A stretch of 64,000 nucleotides of DNA, taken from assembly GCF_018390645.1 (NCBI RefSeq), contig NZ_JAHBGC010000020.1:723467-787466 (forward strand), read 5' to 3'. The notes below the pieces were generated by a model, which worked only from the letters and a program-made list of their open reading frames with translations, made no database searches and was not told the DNA's origin. Shown piece after piece: positions 56,981 to 64,000 of the stretch (the first letter of the stretch is position 1; each line of letters begins with the position of its first letter). This DNA is from Ancylobacter dichloromethanicus. Lineage in GTDB: Bacteria > Pseudomonadota > Alphaproteobacteria > Rhizobiales > Xanthobacteraceae. A program made the translations under genes and the position numbers.

Positions 56981-57005
56981 AGCCCGGCCGCTGCGAGGCG
57001 CCGCG

Positions 57006-57770
57006 CTATTCCAGCACCCGCCGCAACTGGTCGGACGGAACGATGCTCTCGTCCACGGTCGGCCACGCCAGCAGGACCGTGTAGGCAAGCGTCATCGAGA
57101 AGGCGATGGCGAAGGTCGATAGGCCGATCATGAGCTGGTAGCGCTTGCCGACATGCAGCGCCGCCAGGCCGATCAGCGACAGCAGGCCGAGCACCATCAC
57201 CACGACCCAGCGATGCGGTGCGAGATCGGCGTGGAGGATGAAATAGCGGTCCGTCCGCAGCCGGCGCAGATCGAGCTGGCTGGCGAGCATCACGTTGCGG
57301 ATATGAATCGGCACCGTGGCATCCGCCTCGGCCGAGGCGATCGCGTCCGCCAGCCCGTCAAAGGCCGTGGAGACGTCCAGGTGCGGGCGGACCCAGCCCT
57401 CATCCCATTCGCGCAGCGAGAGCGCGCGCGCATAGGCGCCCACCGCGTCGTCGATCGGCTGGCAGGAAGGCCCGCACACCCGGGCGACGTCCAGCATGGC
57501 GTCGAGCTTCTGCACCTCCTGCAGCACGGTCTGGGCATAGCGGTTCTCGCGGCTCCAGATATCGCTCACCATGAAGGCGAGGAACAGCGCGAAGGGCAGG
57601 GTCAGGGCGCCGAGATAGGAGGTCTGGAGATCGCGCGGGACGAACACCGCGACCAGGCGTGGGCGCATCGCCACCCAGTAGCAGAGCCACCCCGCCAGCA
57701 GCGGAATGGTCGCGACGAACAGCACGAAAAGCGGGAAATAGTCGCTGACGAACACCCGGCTCCAGCTCAC
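57006..57770 (-). CDS. DUF4239-like membrane protein (bestrophin-like)
   Basis: 254 aa from GTG 57770, with GGGGAG about eight bases upstream. Two N-terminal hydrophobic helices (FVLFVATIPLLAGWLCYWVA, ALTLPFALFLAFMVSDIWSR) flank a soluble helical stretch ENRYAQTVLQEVQKLDAMLD, then two C-terminal helices (VVVMVLGLLSLIGLAALHVG, IGLSTFAIAFSMTLAYTVLL). The four-helix layout with the WSRENRYAQTVLQE loop fits DUF4239, thought to be related to bestrophin channels. It starts 16 bp after the upstream deacylase stop and therefore is the last gene of the purine/ureide-type operon, possibly unrelated in function. Confidence 0.7.
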   Translation of the reverse strand: MSWSRVFVSDYFPLFVLFVATIPLLAGWLCYWVAMRPRLVAVFVPRDLQTSYLGALTLPFALFLAFMVSDIWSRENRYAQTVLQEVQKLDAMLDVARVCGPSCQPIDDAVGAYARALSLREWDEGWVRPHLDVSTAFDGLADAIASAEADATVPIHIRNVMLASQLDLRRLRTDRYFILHADLAPHRWVVVMVLGLLSLIGLAALHVGKRYQLMIGLSTFAIAFSMTLAYTVLLAWPTVDESIVPSDQLRRVLE

Positions 57771-57786
57771 GCGGCCCGCTCCCCGC

Positions 57787-59004
57787 TCACGGCTTCAGCA
57801 GGTCGCGCAAAGTGGCCTCGATCACCTGCGTCGCCGCCTTGAGGTCGCTGATGCGCACATGCTCGTCCGCCGCATGGGCGTTGGCTTCCAGGATGGAGCG
57901 CGGCCCGGCGCCATAGAGCACGGTCGGCACGCCGGCCGCGGTGTAGTGGCGGGCATCGGTGTAGAGCGGCACCGCCGTCGCCGGAGGGATCTCCCCCAGC
58001 ACCTCGCCGGCGTGCTTCTGGATCGTCTCGACCAGCCGCTCGGTTCCCGGCAGCGTGCGCAGCGGCTCGGCGAGGATGATGCGGCGGCATTCGATCTCGA
58101 TGCCCGGCAATCCCTCGACCGCCGCTTCGACCAGAGCGCTCAATTCGGCTTCGACGCTCAGCCCGTCCTCTTCCGGCGTCAGTCGGCGGTCGACGCGCAT
58201 CACGATGCGGTCGGGCACGACATTGGTGTTGATGCCGCCGGAGATGAGGCCGACGGTGATCTTGGGCGAGCCGATGCCCGGCGTCGCGCTGGTGATGCCG
58301 TTGAGGCGCCGGCGCTCGGCATAGATCGCGGCGAGAATGGCGGTGGCGGCCTCCAGCGCGTCGGCGCCGGTCTCCGGCATCGCCGCGTGGGCCTGCTTGC
58401 CGCGCACCACGATCTCCAGATGCAGGGCGCCATTATGGGCGATCACCACGGCATAGGAGAAGCCGGCGGAAATGGCGTAGTCGGGCTTGCTGATCTCGTG
58501 CTCCAGCAGCCAGCGCGGCCCGACGAAGCCGCCCGCTTCCTCGTCATAGGTGAAATGCAGCTCGACCGTGCCGTCGAGCCCTTCCGGCCGTTCCTTCAGC
58601 GCCAGCAGCGCGAAGGCATAGGTGGCGAAGTCGGATTTGGACACGGCGGCGCCGCGGCCATAGATCGCCCCTCCCCGCTCCTCCGCGCCATAGGGATCAT
58701 AGGTCCAGCCCTCGCCGGGCGGCACCACGTCGCCATGCGAGTTGAGCGCGATCACCGGCCCGCTGCCGGTACCGAAGCGCTCGCGCACGATGAGGTTGAC
58801 CACCGATTTCATGCCATGGGCCAGCACGAAGGGCTCCGGCACCGCGTGGCGCTCGACCTCGAAGCCGAGTTCTTCCAGCAGTTGCCCCGTCACCTCGGCA
58901 TGGGGCGCGCAGTCGCCCGGCGGGTTGTCGCTGGGCACGCGCACGAGCGCCTTCAGGAACTCGACCTCGCGCGCAAGCCTGTCATTGTCGCCGGAAGTGC
59001 TCAC
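57787..59004 (-). CDS. M20-family deacylase (ArgE/DapE-like)
   Basis: 405 aa from GTG 59004, with GGAG eight bases upstream; the GTGA overlaps the stop of the preceding amidohydrolase gene. The metal-binding residues are present: ALNSHGDVVPPGEGW (H and D), DPYGAEERGGAIYGRGAAVS, TYDEEAGGFVGPRWL (Glu pair) and the final His region GAGPRSILEANAHAADEHVR. The lid/dimerisation domain has GKQAHAAMPETGADALEAA. It is a di-zinc hydrolase of N-acyl amino acids; the GINTNVVPDRIVMRVDRRLT segment is typical of ArgE/DapE proteins. Together with the upstream hydrolase it may take one imported compound through two hydrolytic steps. Confidence 0.92.
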   Translation of the reverse strand: MSTSGDNDRLAREVEFLKALVRVPSDNPPGDCAPHAEVTGQLLEELGFEVERHAVPEPFVLAHGMKSVVNLIVRERFGTGSGPVIALNSHGDVVPPGEGWTYDPYGAEERGGAIYGRGAAVSKSDFATYAFALLALKERPEGLDGTVELHFTYDEEAGGFVGPRWLLEHEISKPDYAISAGFSYAVVIAHNGALHLEIVVRGKQAHAAMPETGADALEAATAILAAIYAERRRLNGITSATPGIGSPKITVGLISGGINTNVVPDRIVMRVDRRLTPEEDGLSVEAELSALVEAAVEGLPGIEIECRRIILAEPLRTLPGTERLVETIQKHAGEVLGEIPPATAVPLYTDARHYTAAGVPTVLYGAGPRSILEANAHAADEHVRISDLKAATQVIEATLRDLLKP

Positions 59005-60281
59005 GTCAGTGCTCCGCTGGTGCCGCCGTCGCGTTGCGGCAGTTGGAAACGCTCGATGAAACGGATCAGCGCCGCAGCGGCCAGACCCATGTCCTCGGGC
59101 GAAGTATATTCCGCCGGGTTGTGGCTGATGCCGCCCCGGCAGCGAATGAACAGCATGCCGACCGGGCACAGCTTCGACATCGCCTGGCCGTCATGGCCGG
59201 CCCCGGAGGGCAGCGCGCGCGCGCGATGGCCGAGATCGGCGACGGCGTTGCCCAGCCGCAGCTGCAGGTCGCGGTAGCAGGGGACGGTTGCCACTTCGTG
59301 AAAGGCGGAGATGACGACGCCAAGGCGGCGATTGTCGGCGATGGCGTGCGCCTCGCGCTCGAAGCGCGTCAGCGCCTCGCGGCGCGACATGTCCGAGCCG
59401 GAGCGCAGGTCGACGGTGAACACCACGCGCGAGGGAATGACGTTGATCGAGCCGGGCTCGACATGCATCCGCCCGACCGTGGCCACCATGCCGTGCGGGT
59501 CCGAGCGGGCGATGCGCTCCACCGCCAGCGCCATCTCGGCGGCGCCGGCCAGCGCGTCGCGGCGCAGGCGCATCGGCACCGTTCCGGCATGGCCGGCCTC
59601 GCCGGTGACGGTGACCGACAGCCGCGAGGCGCCGGCGATGGCGGTGACGATGCCGAGCGGCTCGCCCTCGACCTCCAGCACCGGGCCCTGCTCGATATGC
59701 GCCTCGACATAGGCGATCACCCGCGAGGGATCATAGGCGGCGGCGGCAATGGCGTCCGGGTCCTTGCCATAGGCCCGCAGCGCCTCGGCAAGGCTCACCC
59801 CGTCGCCGTCCGTCGCGGCGAGGCTGGCGGGCGGAAACACCCCGGCGCAGGCGGCCGAGGAGGACAGCGTGGTGGGAAAGCGCGTGCCCTCCTCGTCGCC
59901 GAAGGCCAGCACGTCGACGCCATAGGGCGGCGCCAGCCCGGCCTGCGCCACCGCCCCGACGGCGAGGATGCCGAGGATCACGCCGAGCGCGCCGTCATAT
60001 TTCCCGGCATTGGCGACAGTGTCGATATGCGAGCCGATCAGCAGGCGCGGCGCGTCCGGGCCGGCGGGGTGCCAATGGCCGCGCACCGTACCCAGCGCGT
60101 CCTCGCTCACCCCGAGGCCGGCTTCGGCCATCCAGCGGGCGACGAGATCGGCGGCGCGCCGGTGCTCCGGCGTCAGGAAGAACCGGGTCAGGTTGTCGGG
60201 CGCCGAGGAGATCCGGCCAAGTTCCTCGGTCATCGCCGCCGCGCGGGCTCCGAGGGCGGCGATATCCACGGGGATCGTCAT
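59001..60281 (-). CDS. Zn-dependent amidohydrolase, allantoate amidohydrolase / N-carbamoyl-L-amino-acid hydrolase type
   Basis: 426 aa from ATG 60281. M20C features: RLLIGSHIDTVANAGKYDGA, DVLAFGDEEGTRFPTTLSSS (catalytic Glu pair), RVIAYVEAHIEQGPVLEVEG, GIVTAIAGASRLSVTVTGEA, GHAGTVPMRLRRDALAGAAE and the C-terminal GAGHDGQAMSKLCPVGMLFI. The AHIEQGPVLE motif is diagnostic for AllC/HyuC/ureidoglycolate amidohydrolase enzymes, which hydrolyse allantoate, N-carbamoyl amino acids or beta-ureidopropionate. Its close neighbour, a BMP-type transporter, suggests import of a ureide or nucleobase breakdown product. The exact substrate cannot be fixed from sequence. Confidence 0.92.
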   Translation of the reverse strand: MTIPVDIAALGARAAAMTEELGRISSAPDNLTRFFLTPEHRRAADLVARWMAEAGLGVSEDALGTVRGHWHPAGPDAPRLLIGSHIDTVANAGKYDGALGVILGILAVGAVAQAGLAPPYGVDVLAFGDEEGTRFPTTLSSSAACAGVFPPASLAATDGDGVSLAEALRAYGKDPDAIAAAAYDPSRVIAYVEAHIEQGPVLEVEGEPLGIVTAIAGASRLSVTVTGEAGHAGTVPMRLRRDALAGAAEMALAVERIARSDPHGMVATVGRMHVEPGSINVIPSRVVFTVDLRSGSDMSRREALTRFEREAHAIADNRRLGVVISAFHEVATVPCYRDLQLRLGNAVADLGHRARALPSGAGHDGQAMSKLCPVGMLFIRCRGGISHNPAEYTSPEDMGLAAAALIRFIERFQLPQRDGGTSGALT

Positions 60282-60406
60282 CGGCTCGACACTGCGCCTC
60301 CGGCCAGAAGGGCCATTCCGTCCTGAAAGCGCCATCGCATATGGCGCCGCCTTTGGCAACGATGGTGGCGCGGTCCGCCGCCGCGCCACCGGTCACGCGC
60401 GGGGCA

Positions 60407-61492
60407 TTACCGGCCGGGCACCTCGTCGTCGATGCCCTTCACGTACCAGTTCATCGACAGGATGGCCTTGTCGGGCAGTACCTCGCCTTCCTTCACCGCC
60501 AGCGTGCCGTCCTGCTTGTAGATCGGTCCCTTGAAGGGGTGAAGCGCGCCCGAGGTGATGGCCGCCTGCGTTTCCTCGGCCATCTTCTTCACCTCGTCGG
60601 GCATGTTGGTGTAGGGGGCCATCACCACCTCGCCGTCCTTCATGCCGCCCCAGGTGTCGGTCGATGTCCAGGTGCCGTCCAGCACCGCCTTGGTGCGTTC
60701 GATATAATAGGGCGCCCAGTCGTCGACGATGGCGGTGAGCTGCGAGTCGGGACCGAACTTGATCATGTCGGAAGCCTGGCCGAAGGCGAACACGTCGCGT
60801 CCTTCGGCGGCCTGCATGGCGGCGGGGCTGTCGGTGTGCTGGGCGATCACGTCGGCGCCCTGGTCGATCAGCGCCTTGGCCGCGTCGGCTTCCTTGGCCG
60901 GGTCGAACCAGGAATTCACCCAGACGATCTTGATCTTCATGTCCGGATTGACCGACTGCGCGCCCAGCATCATCGCGTTGATGCCGGAGACGACTTCCGG
61001 AATGGGGAAGGAGGCGATGTAGCCGATCGTCCCGGTCTTCGACATCCTGGCCGCGATCTGGCCGATGACATAGCGGCCCTCGTAGAACTTGGCCGCGTAG
61101 GTCGAGACGTTCTTGGCCCGCTTGAAGCCGGTGGCGTGCTCGAAGAACACGTCCGGATGGCGCTTGGCGACCTTCAGCGTCGGCTCCATGAAGCCGAACG
61201 AGGTGGTGAAGATCAGCTTGTTGCCGGCGCGGGCGAGCTGCTCGATCACCCGCTCGGCGTCCGGCCCCTCCGCGACATTCTCGACGAAGGTGGTCTCCAC
61301 CCGGTCGCCGAATTCCTTCTCGACCGCCTTGCGGCCCTGGTCGTGCTGGTACGACCAGCCGAAATCGCCGACCGGCCCGACATAGACCCAGGCCGCCTTC
61401 AGCTTCTCGGCGGCCTGCGCCTCCGGCAGCCCAGGGCCGGCGAAAGCGAGGCCGGCGGCGAGGCCGACCGCCATGGCGAGAATCTTGCGCAT
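60407..61492 (-). CDS. BMP-family ABC transporter substrate-binding lipoprotein-like protein
   Basis: 361 aa from ATG 61492, with GGAG five to six bases upstream. Signal peptide MRKILAMAVGLAAGLAFAGP cleaved near AQAAEK; there is no lipobox Cys, so it is a free periplasmic protein. BMP/PnrA features: LKAAWVYVGPVGDFGWSYQH, LIFTTSFGFMEPTLKVAKRH, ATGFKRAKNVSTYAAKFYEG, RYVIGQIAARMSKTGTIGYI, and DVIAQHTDSPAAMQAAEGR. Family members bind nucleosides or nucleobase-like compounds. The permeases and the ATPase of the same importer are encoded upstream in the operon. Confidence 0.93.
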   Translation of the reverse strand: MRKILAMAVGLAAGLAFAGPGLPEAQAAEKLKAAWVYVGPVGDFGWSYQHDQGRKAVEKEFGDRVETTFVENVAEGPDAERVIEQLARAGNKLIFTTSFGFMEPTLKVAKRHPDVFFEHATGFKRAKNVSTYAAKFYEGRYVIGQIAARMSKTGTIGYIASFPIPEVVSGINAMMLGAQSVNPDMKIKIVWVNSWFDPAKEADAAKALIDQGADVIAQHTDSPAAMQAAEGRDVFAFGQASDMIKFGPDSQLTAIVDDWAPYYIERTKAVLDGTWTSTDTWGGMKDGEVVMAPYTNMPDEVKKMAEETQAAITSGALHPFKGPIYKQDGTLAVKEGEVLPDKAILSMNWYVKGIDDEVPGR

Positions 61493-61593
61493 GAACGTCT
61501 CCGCTCCATCATTCGCGGCCGGAATTGTCACAGGCGCACGCGGCCGCGTCATACGCCGGGAGGCCGCCATGGCGCGACCGATCCGTCGCCCGC

Positions 61594-62517
61594 TCAGCGG
61601 TCGGGCACGAAAGGCACGCCGAGCGAGGCGGGCGCCCCCTGCCCGTGCTTCAGCGCCGAAATGACCACCAGGGCGATGATCGTCGCCAGATAGGGCAGCG
61701 CCGAGAGCAACTGCGAGGGAATGCCGAGGCCGAAGCCCTGCACGTGCAGCTGCAAGATCGAGACCGCGCCGAACAGATAGGCACCGGCCAGCAGCCACAG
61801 CGGCCGCCAGGCGGAGAACACCACCAGCGCAAGCGCGATCCAGCCCCGGCCGGCGGTCATGTCGGAGGCCCAGAACGGGGTGTAGGCGAGCGACAGATGG
61901 GCGCCCGCCAGCCCGGCGCAGGCGCCGCCGAACATCACCGCCAGCGTGCGGATGCGGCGCACCGGATGGCCGAGCGCGTGCGCCGCCGCGTGGTTTTCGC
62001 CCACCGCGCGCAGCACCAGCCCGATCCGCGTGCGGGCCAGCACGTAGGCGACGGCGACGAGCAGGAAGATCGAGGCGTAGACGAAGGCGTCCTGCCCGAA
62101 CAGCGCCCGGCCGACGATCGGCAGTTCGGTCAGCCCGGGAATGTGCAGCACCGGCGCGGCTTCGAGCTGGGTGCCGACGAAACCGGAGCCGATCAGGCCG
62201 GCAAGGCCGAGGCCGAGAATGGTCGTCGCCAGCCCGGAGGCGACCTGGTTGGTGGCCAGCCCGATGGCGAGGCCGGCGAACACCAGCGACAGCGTCACCC
62301 CCGCCAGCATCGCCGCCAGCGTGCCGAGCAGCAGGCTGCCCGAGCCATAGGCGGTGACGTAGCCGACCGCCGCGCCGACGATCATCATGCCCTCGACGCC
62401 GAGATTGAGCGTGCCGGCGCGCTCGGCCACCAATTCGCCGAGCGAGGCCAGCAGCAGCGTGGTCGCCGCCGCCACCACGCTGGCGAGGACCGCGCCGATG
62501 ATCGCCGCGTCAAGCAT
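61594..62517 (-). CDS. ABC transporter permease (BMP/nucleoside type, second subunit)
   Basis: 307 aa, ATG start MLDAAIIGAVLASVVAAATT. Eight to ten hydrophobic segments with the family motif LNLGVEGMMIVGAAVGYVTA near the N-terminus and RAVGENHAAAHALGHPVRRI in the EAA-like coupling loop, characteristic of the RbsC/YufQ branch. It forms the pore with the product of 62510-63586, whose gene overlaps its start by 8 bp. Imports the ligand delivered by the BMP-type binding protein. Confidence 0.93.
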   Translation of the reverse strand: MLDAAIIGAVLASVVAAATTLLLASLGELVAERAGTLNLGVEGMMIVGAAVGYVTAYGSGSLLLGTLAAMLAGVTLSLVFAGLAIGLATNQVASGLATTILGLGLAGLIGSGFVGTQLEAAPVLHIPGLTELPIVGRALFGQDAFVYASIFLLVAVAYVLARTRIGLVLRAVGENHAAAHALGHPVRRIRTLAVMFGGACAGLAGAHLSLAYTPFWASDMTAGRGWIALALVVFSAWRPLWLLAGAYLFGAVSILQLHVQGFGLGIPSQLLSALPYLATIIALVVISALKHGQGAPASLGVPFVPDR

Positions 62518-63586
62518 GGCTGGCTCCTTCCACGCGCCGGATGCGGTAGCGCACCAGAATGTCGGCCGCCAGAATGGCGATCAGCAGCGTGCCCTGGAAC
62601 ACCCGCGTCACGTCGAACGGCATCCGCATGGTGATCTGCGCCGCCTCGCCGCCGATATAGGTCAGCGCCAGCACGAGGCTCGCCACCAGAATGCCCACCG
62701 GGTGCAGCCGGCCGAGCATCGCGGCGATGATCGCGGTGAAGCCGTAGCCGGGCGAGATGCTCGGCTGTAGCTGGCCGATCGGCCCCGCCACCTCGATGAT
62801 GCCGGCCAGCCCCGCCAGCCCGCCGGAAACCGCGAACACGCCATAGGTGACGCGCCGCTCGTCGAAGCCGGCGAAGGCGGCGGCGCGCGGGGCCGAGCCG
62901 GCCAGTTCGATCGAGAAGCCGACCAGCGTGCGGCCGAGCACGAAGGTGGCGACCACCACCACGATCAGCGCGATGACGATGCCGCCATGCAGCCGCCCCT
63001 CGCCCGTCAGCAGCGGCATCAGCGCCACATCGTCGAAGGTGACGCTCTGGGGAAAGTTGAAGCCCTGCGGGTCGCGCCAGGGCCCGCGCACCAGATAGTC
63101 GAGCCCGAGCTGGGCGACATAGACCAGCATCAGGCTGGTCAGGATCTCGCTGGAGCCGAAGCGCACCCGCAGGAAGGCCGGAATCAGCCCCCACAGCGCG
63201 CCGCCAATGGCGCCCAGCACCAGCATGGCCGGCAGCACCCAGGGGCCGGCCCCGGTGCCGTTGGTCGCCAGCGCCAGCCAGGAGCCGAGCACGGCGCCGG
63301 CCACATACTGGCCCTCGGCGCCGATGTTCCAGCGGTTGGCGCGGTAGCAGAAGGCGAGCCCGACGCCGATCAGCACCAGCGGCGAGGCCTTCACCACCAG
63401 CTCCTGCAGCATGTAGGCGTCGCCCAGCGGCTCGATGAAATAGAGGGTGAAGGCGCGGATCGGGTCGTGGCCCAGCGCGATGAACATCACCGCGCCGACC
63501 ACCAGCGTGACCAGCAGCGCCACCACCGGCGCCATCGCGTGCCGCAGCGCCGAGATGTTCTCCTGCCGTTCGAGCCTAAGCGGCAT
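62510..63586 (-). CDS. ABC transporter permease (BMP/nucleoside type, first subunit)
   Basis: 358 aa from ATG 63586 (MPLRLERQENISALRHAMAP). Multi-TM protein with the BPD_transp_2 core: ALGHDPIRAFTLYFIEPLGD, LVLIGVGLAFCYRANRWNIG (the xxNIGAEGQ motif continues as AEGQYVAGAV), and GFDERRVTYGVFAVSGGLAG. The NIGAEGQ motif is diagnostic of the nucleoside/ribose-type permeases of the YufP branch. It overlaps the ATPase gene by 11 bp and the next permease by 8 bp, showing translational coupling. Confidence 0.93.
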   Translation of the reverse strand: MPLRLERQENISALRHAMAPVVALLVTLVVGAVMFIALGHDPIRAFTLYFIEPLGDAYMLQELVVKASPLVLIGVGLAFCYRANRWNIGAEGQYVAGAVLGSWLALATNGTGAGPWVLPAMLVLGAIGGALWGLIPAFLRVRFGSSEILTSLMLVYVAQLGLDYLVRGPWRDPQGFNFPQSVTFDDVALMPLLTGEGRLHGGIVIALIVVVVATFVLGRTLVGFSIELAGSAPRAAAFAGFDERRVTYGVFAVSGGLAGLAGIIEVAGPIGQLQPSISPGYGFTAIIAAMLGRLHPVGILVASLVLALTYIGGEAAQITMRMPFDVTRVFQGTLLIAILAADILVRYRIRRVEGASHA

Positions 63587-64000
63587 GGCTGCCCTCCCCG
63601 GCGGCGCGGTGGGCGCCGCCCATGGCAAGGCCGATCGCCTCGCGCGAGGTCTCTTCCACCGGCACCGGCTCGGTCAGGCGGCCCTCGCTCATGACCGCGA
63701 TGCGGTCGGCGAATTCCAGCAATTCGTCGAGGTCCTGGCTGACCACCAGCACCGCGCAGCCCTCGGCGGCCCGCTGGCGCAGCGTGGTGCGGATGAAGGC
63801 GGCGGCCGACGCGTCGACGCCCCAGGTCGGCTGGTCGACCACGATCAGCACCGGGTCGCGCAGCACTTCGCGGCCGATGACGAATTTCTGCAGGTTGCCA
63901 CCGGAAAGGCGGCGCGCCTTCGGGTCCTTGCCGCCGAAGCGCACGTCGAAACCCTTCACGATCTGCTTGAAGCGCGCGAAGAGCGGGGAGCGGCGGATGA
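63576..64000 (-). CDS. ABC transporter ATP-binding protein, C-terminal part (runs off the right edge)
   Basis: The last ~141 codons are visible, reading into the window edge. The second nucleotide-binding domain of a tandem RbsA/XylG-type ATPase shows the signature LSGGNLQKFVIGREVLRDPV, Walker B LIVVDQPTWGVD (with D-Q-P-T-W-G-V-D in place of the usual catalytic Glu, as is normal in the second half of these proteins), and the His-loop position filled by SQDLDELLEFADRIAVMSEG. It energises uptake with the two permeases. First visible gene of the operon on this strand. Confidence 0.92.
   Translation of the reverse strand, partial: IRRSPLFARFKQIVKGFDVRFGGKDPKARRLSGGNLQKFVIGREVLRDPVLIVVDQPTWGVDASAAAFIRTTLRQRAAEGCAVLVVSQDLDELLEFADRIAVMSEGRLTEPVPVEETSREAIGLAMGGAHRAAGEGSHAA

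Overview
The window is GC-rich, densely coded bacterial DNA. Its gene families (polyamine-type ABC cassettes, mat malonate genes with a TRAP transporter, a GcvA-like LysR, a DUF982-like small protein, class I amino-acid decarboxylase) and the palindromic repeats that start AGAGC(G/A)TTTTC and sit directly after stop codons fit an alphaproteobacterium of the order Hyphomicrobiales (Rhizobiales). A Xanthobacteraceae-like host is my best guess. No rRNA gene or CRISPR array was seen. One tRNA gene is present: tRNA-Ser with anticodon UGA.

Layout. 1-6.3 kb (minus): an amine/polyamine uptake and oxidation operon (ATPase, haloacid-dehalogenase-like enzyme, FAD amine oxidase, binding protein, two permeases, the start of a GMC oxidoreductase), with a divergent LysR regulator at 6.5 kb. 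7.6-9.9 kb: a modular GH18 chitinase-like protein whose two ends carry the same ~85-residue module. 10-14.4 kb: XRE, SDR and LysR genes, a LysE exporter and small conserved ORFs with palindromic repeats. 14.5-19.9 kb: a siderophore operon (TonB receptor, binding protein, siderophore-interacting reductase) divergent from a TetR gene; a 26-bp palindrome lies between them. 20-26.8 kb: malonate catabolism (matR, matA, matB, TRAP DctPQM), with a MatR-like operator upstream of matA. 27-39.3 kb: pirin, LysR/cysteine hydrolase pair, LysE, Kef-type antiporter, metallophosphoesterase, CYTH-CHAD protein, Orn/Lys/Arg decarboxylase with a GNAT acetyltransferase, and a small exported protein. 39.3-41.7 kb: an integrase remnant and an AraC/SDR pair.

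41.9-52.4 kb: a compact 10.5-kb integrated element bounded by a 14-bp direct repeat (41907-41920 and 52381-52394). The right copy is the 3' end of the tRNA-Ser gene and the left copy lies next to a P4-type integrase. The element carries an AlpA-like regulator, a coupled early operon with an HTH replication-type protein, then an HK97-fold capsid gene, a prohead protease, an HK97-gp10-like gene and a tape-measure gene. I found no terminase, portal or lysis gene. It is either a trimmed prophage or a capsid-encoding phage satellite, and it is the strongest candidate here for an undescribed system. A tRNA-sized, tRNA-like sequence lies inside it at 47.8 kb.

52.6-64 kb: a secreted lipase-motif protein, a DUF982-like protein, an exported PDC/Cache-like protein with a clear terminator, an antibiotic-biosynthesis-monooxygenase-like protein, rimO, and a minus-strand operon that runs off the right edge (sugar/nucleoside-type ABC ATPase, two permeases, BMP-family binding protein, two M20 amidohydrolases, a DUF4239-like membrane protein). 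That operon probably imports and hydrolyses a ureide, N-carbamoyl or N-acyl compound.
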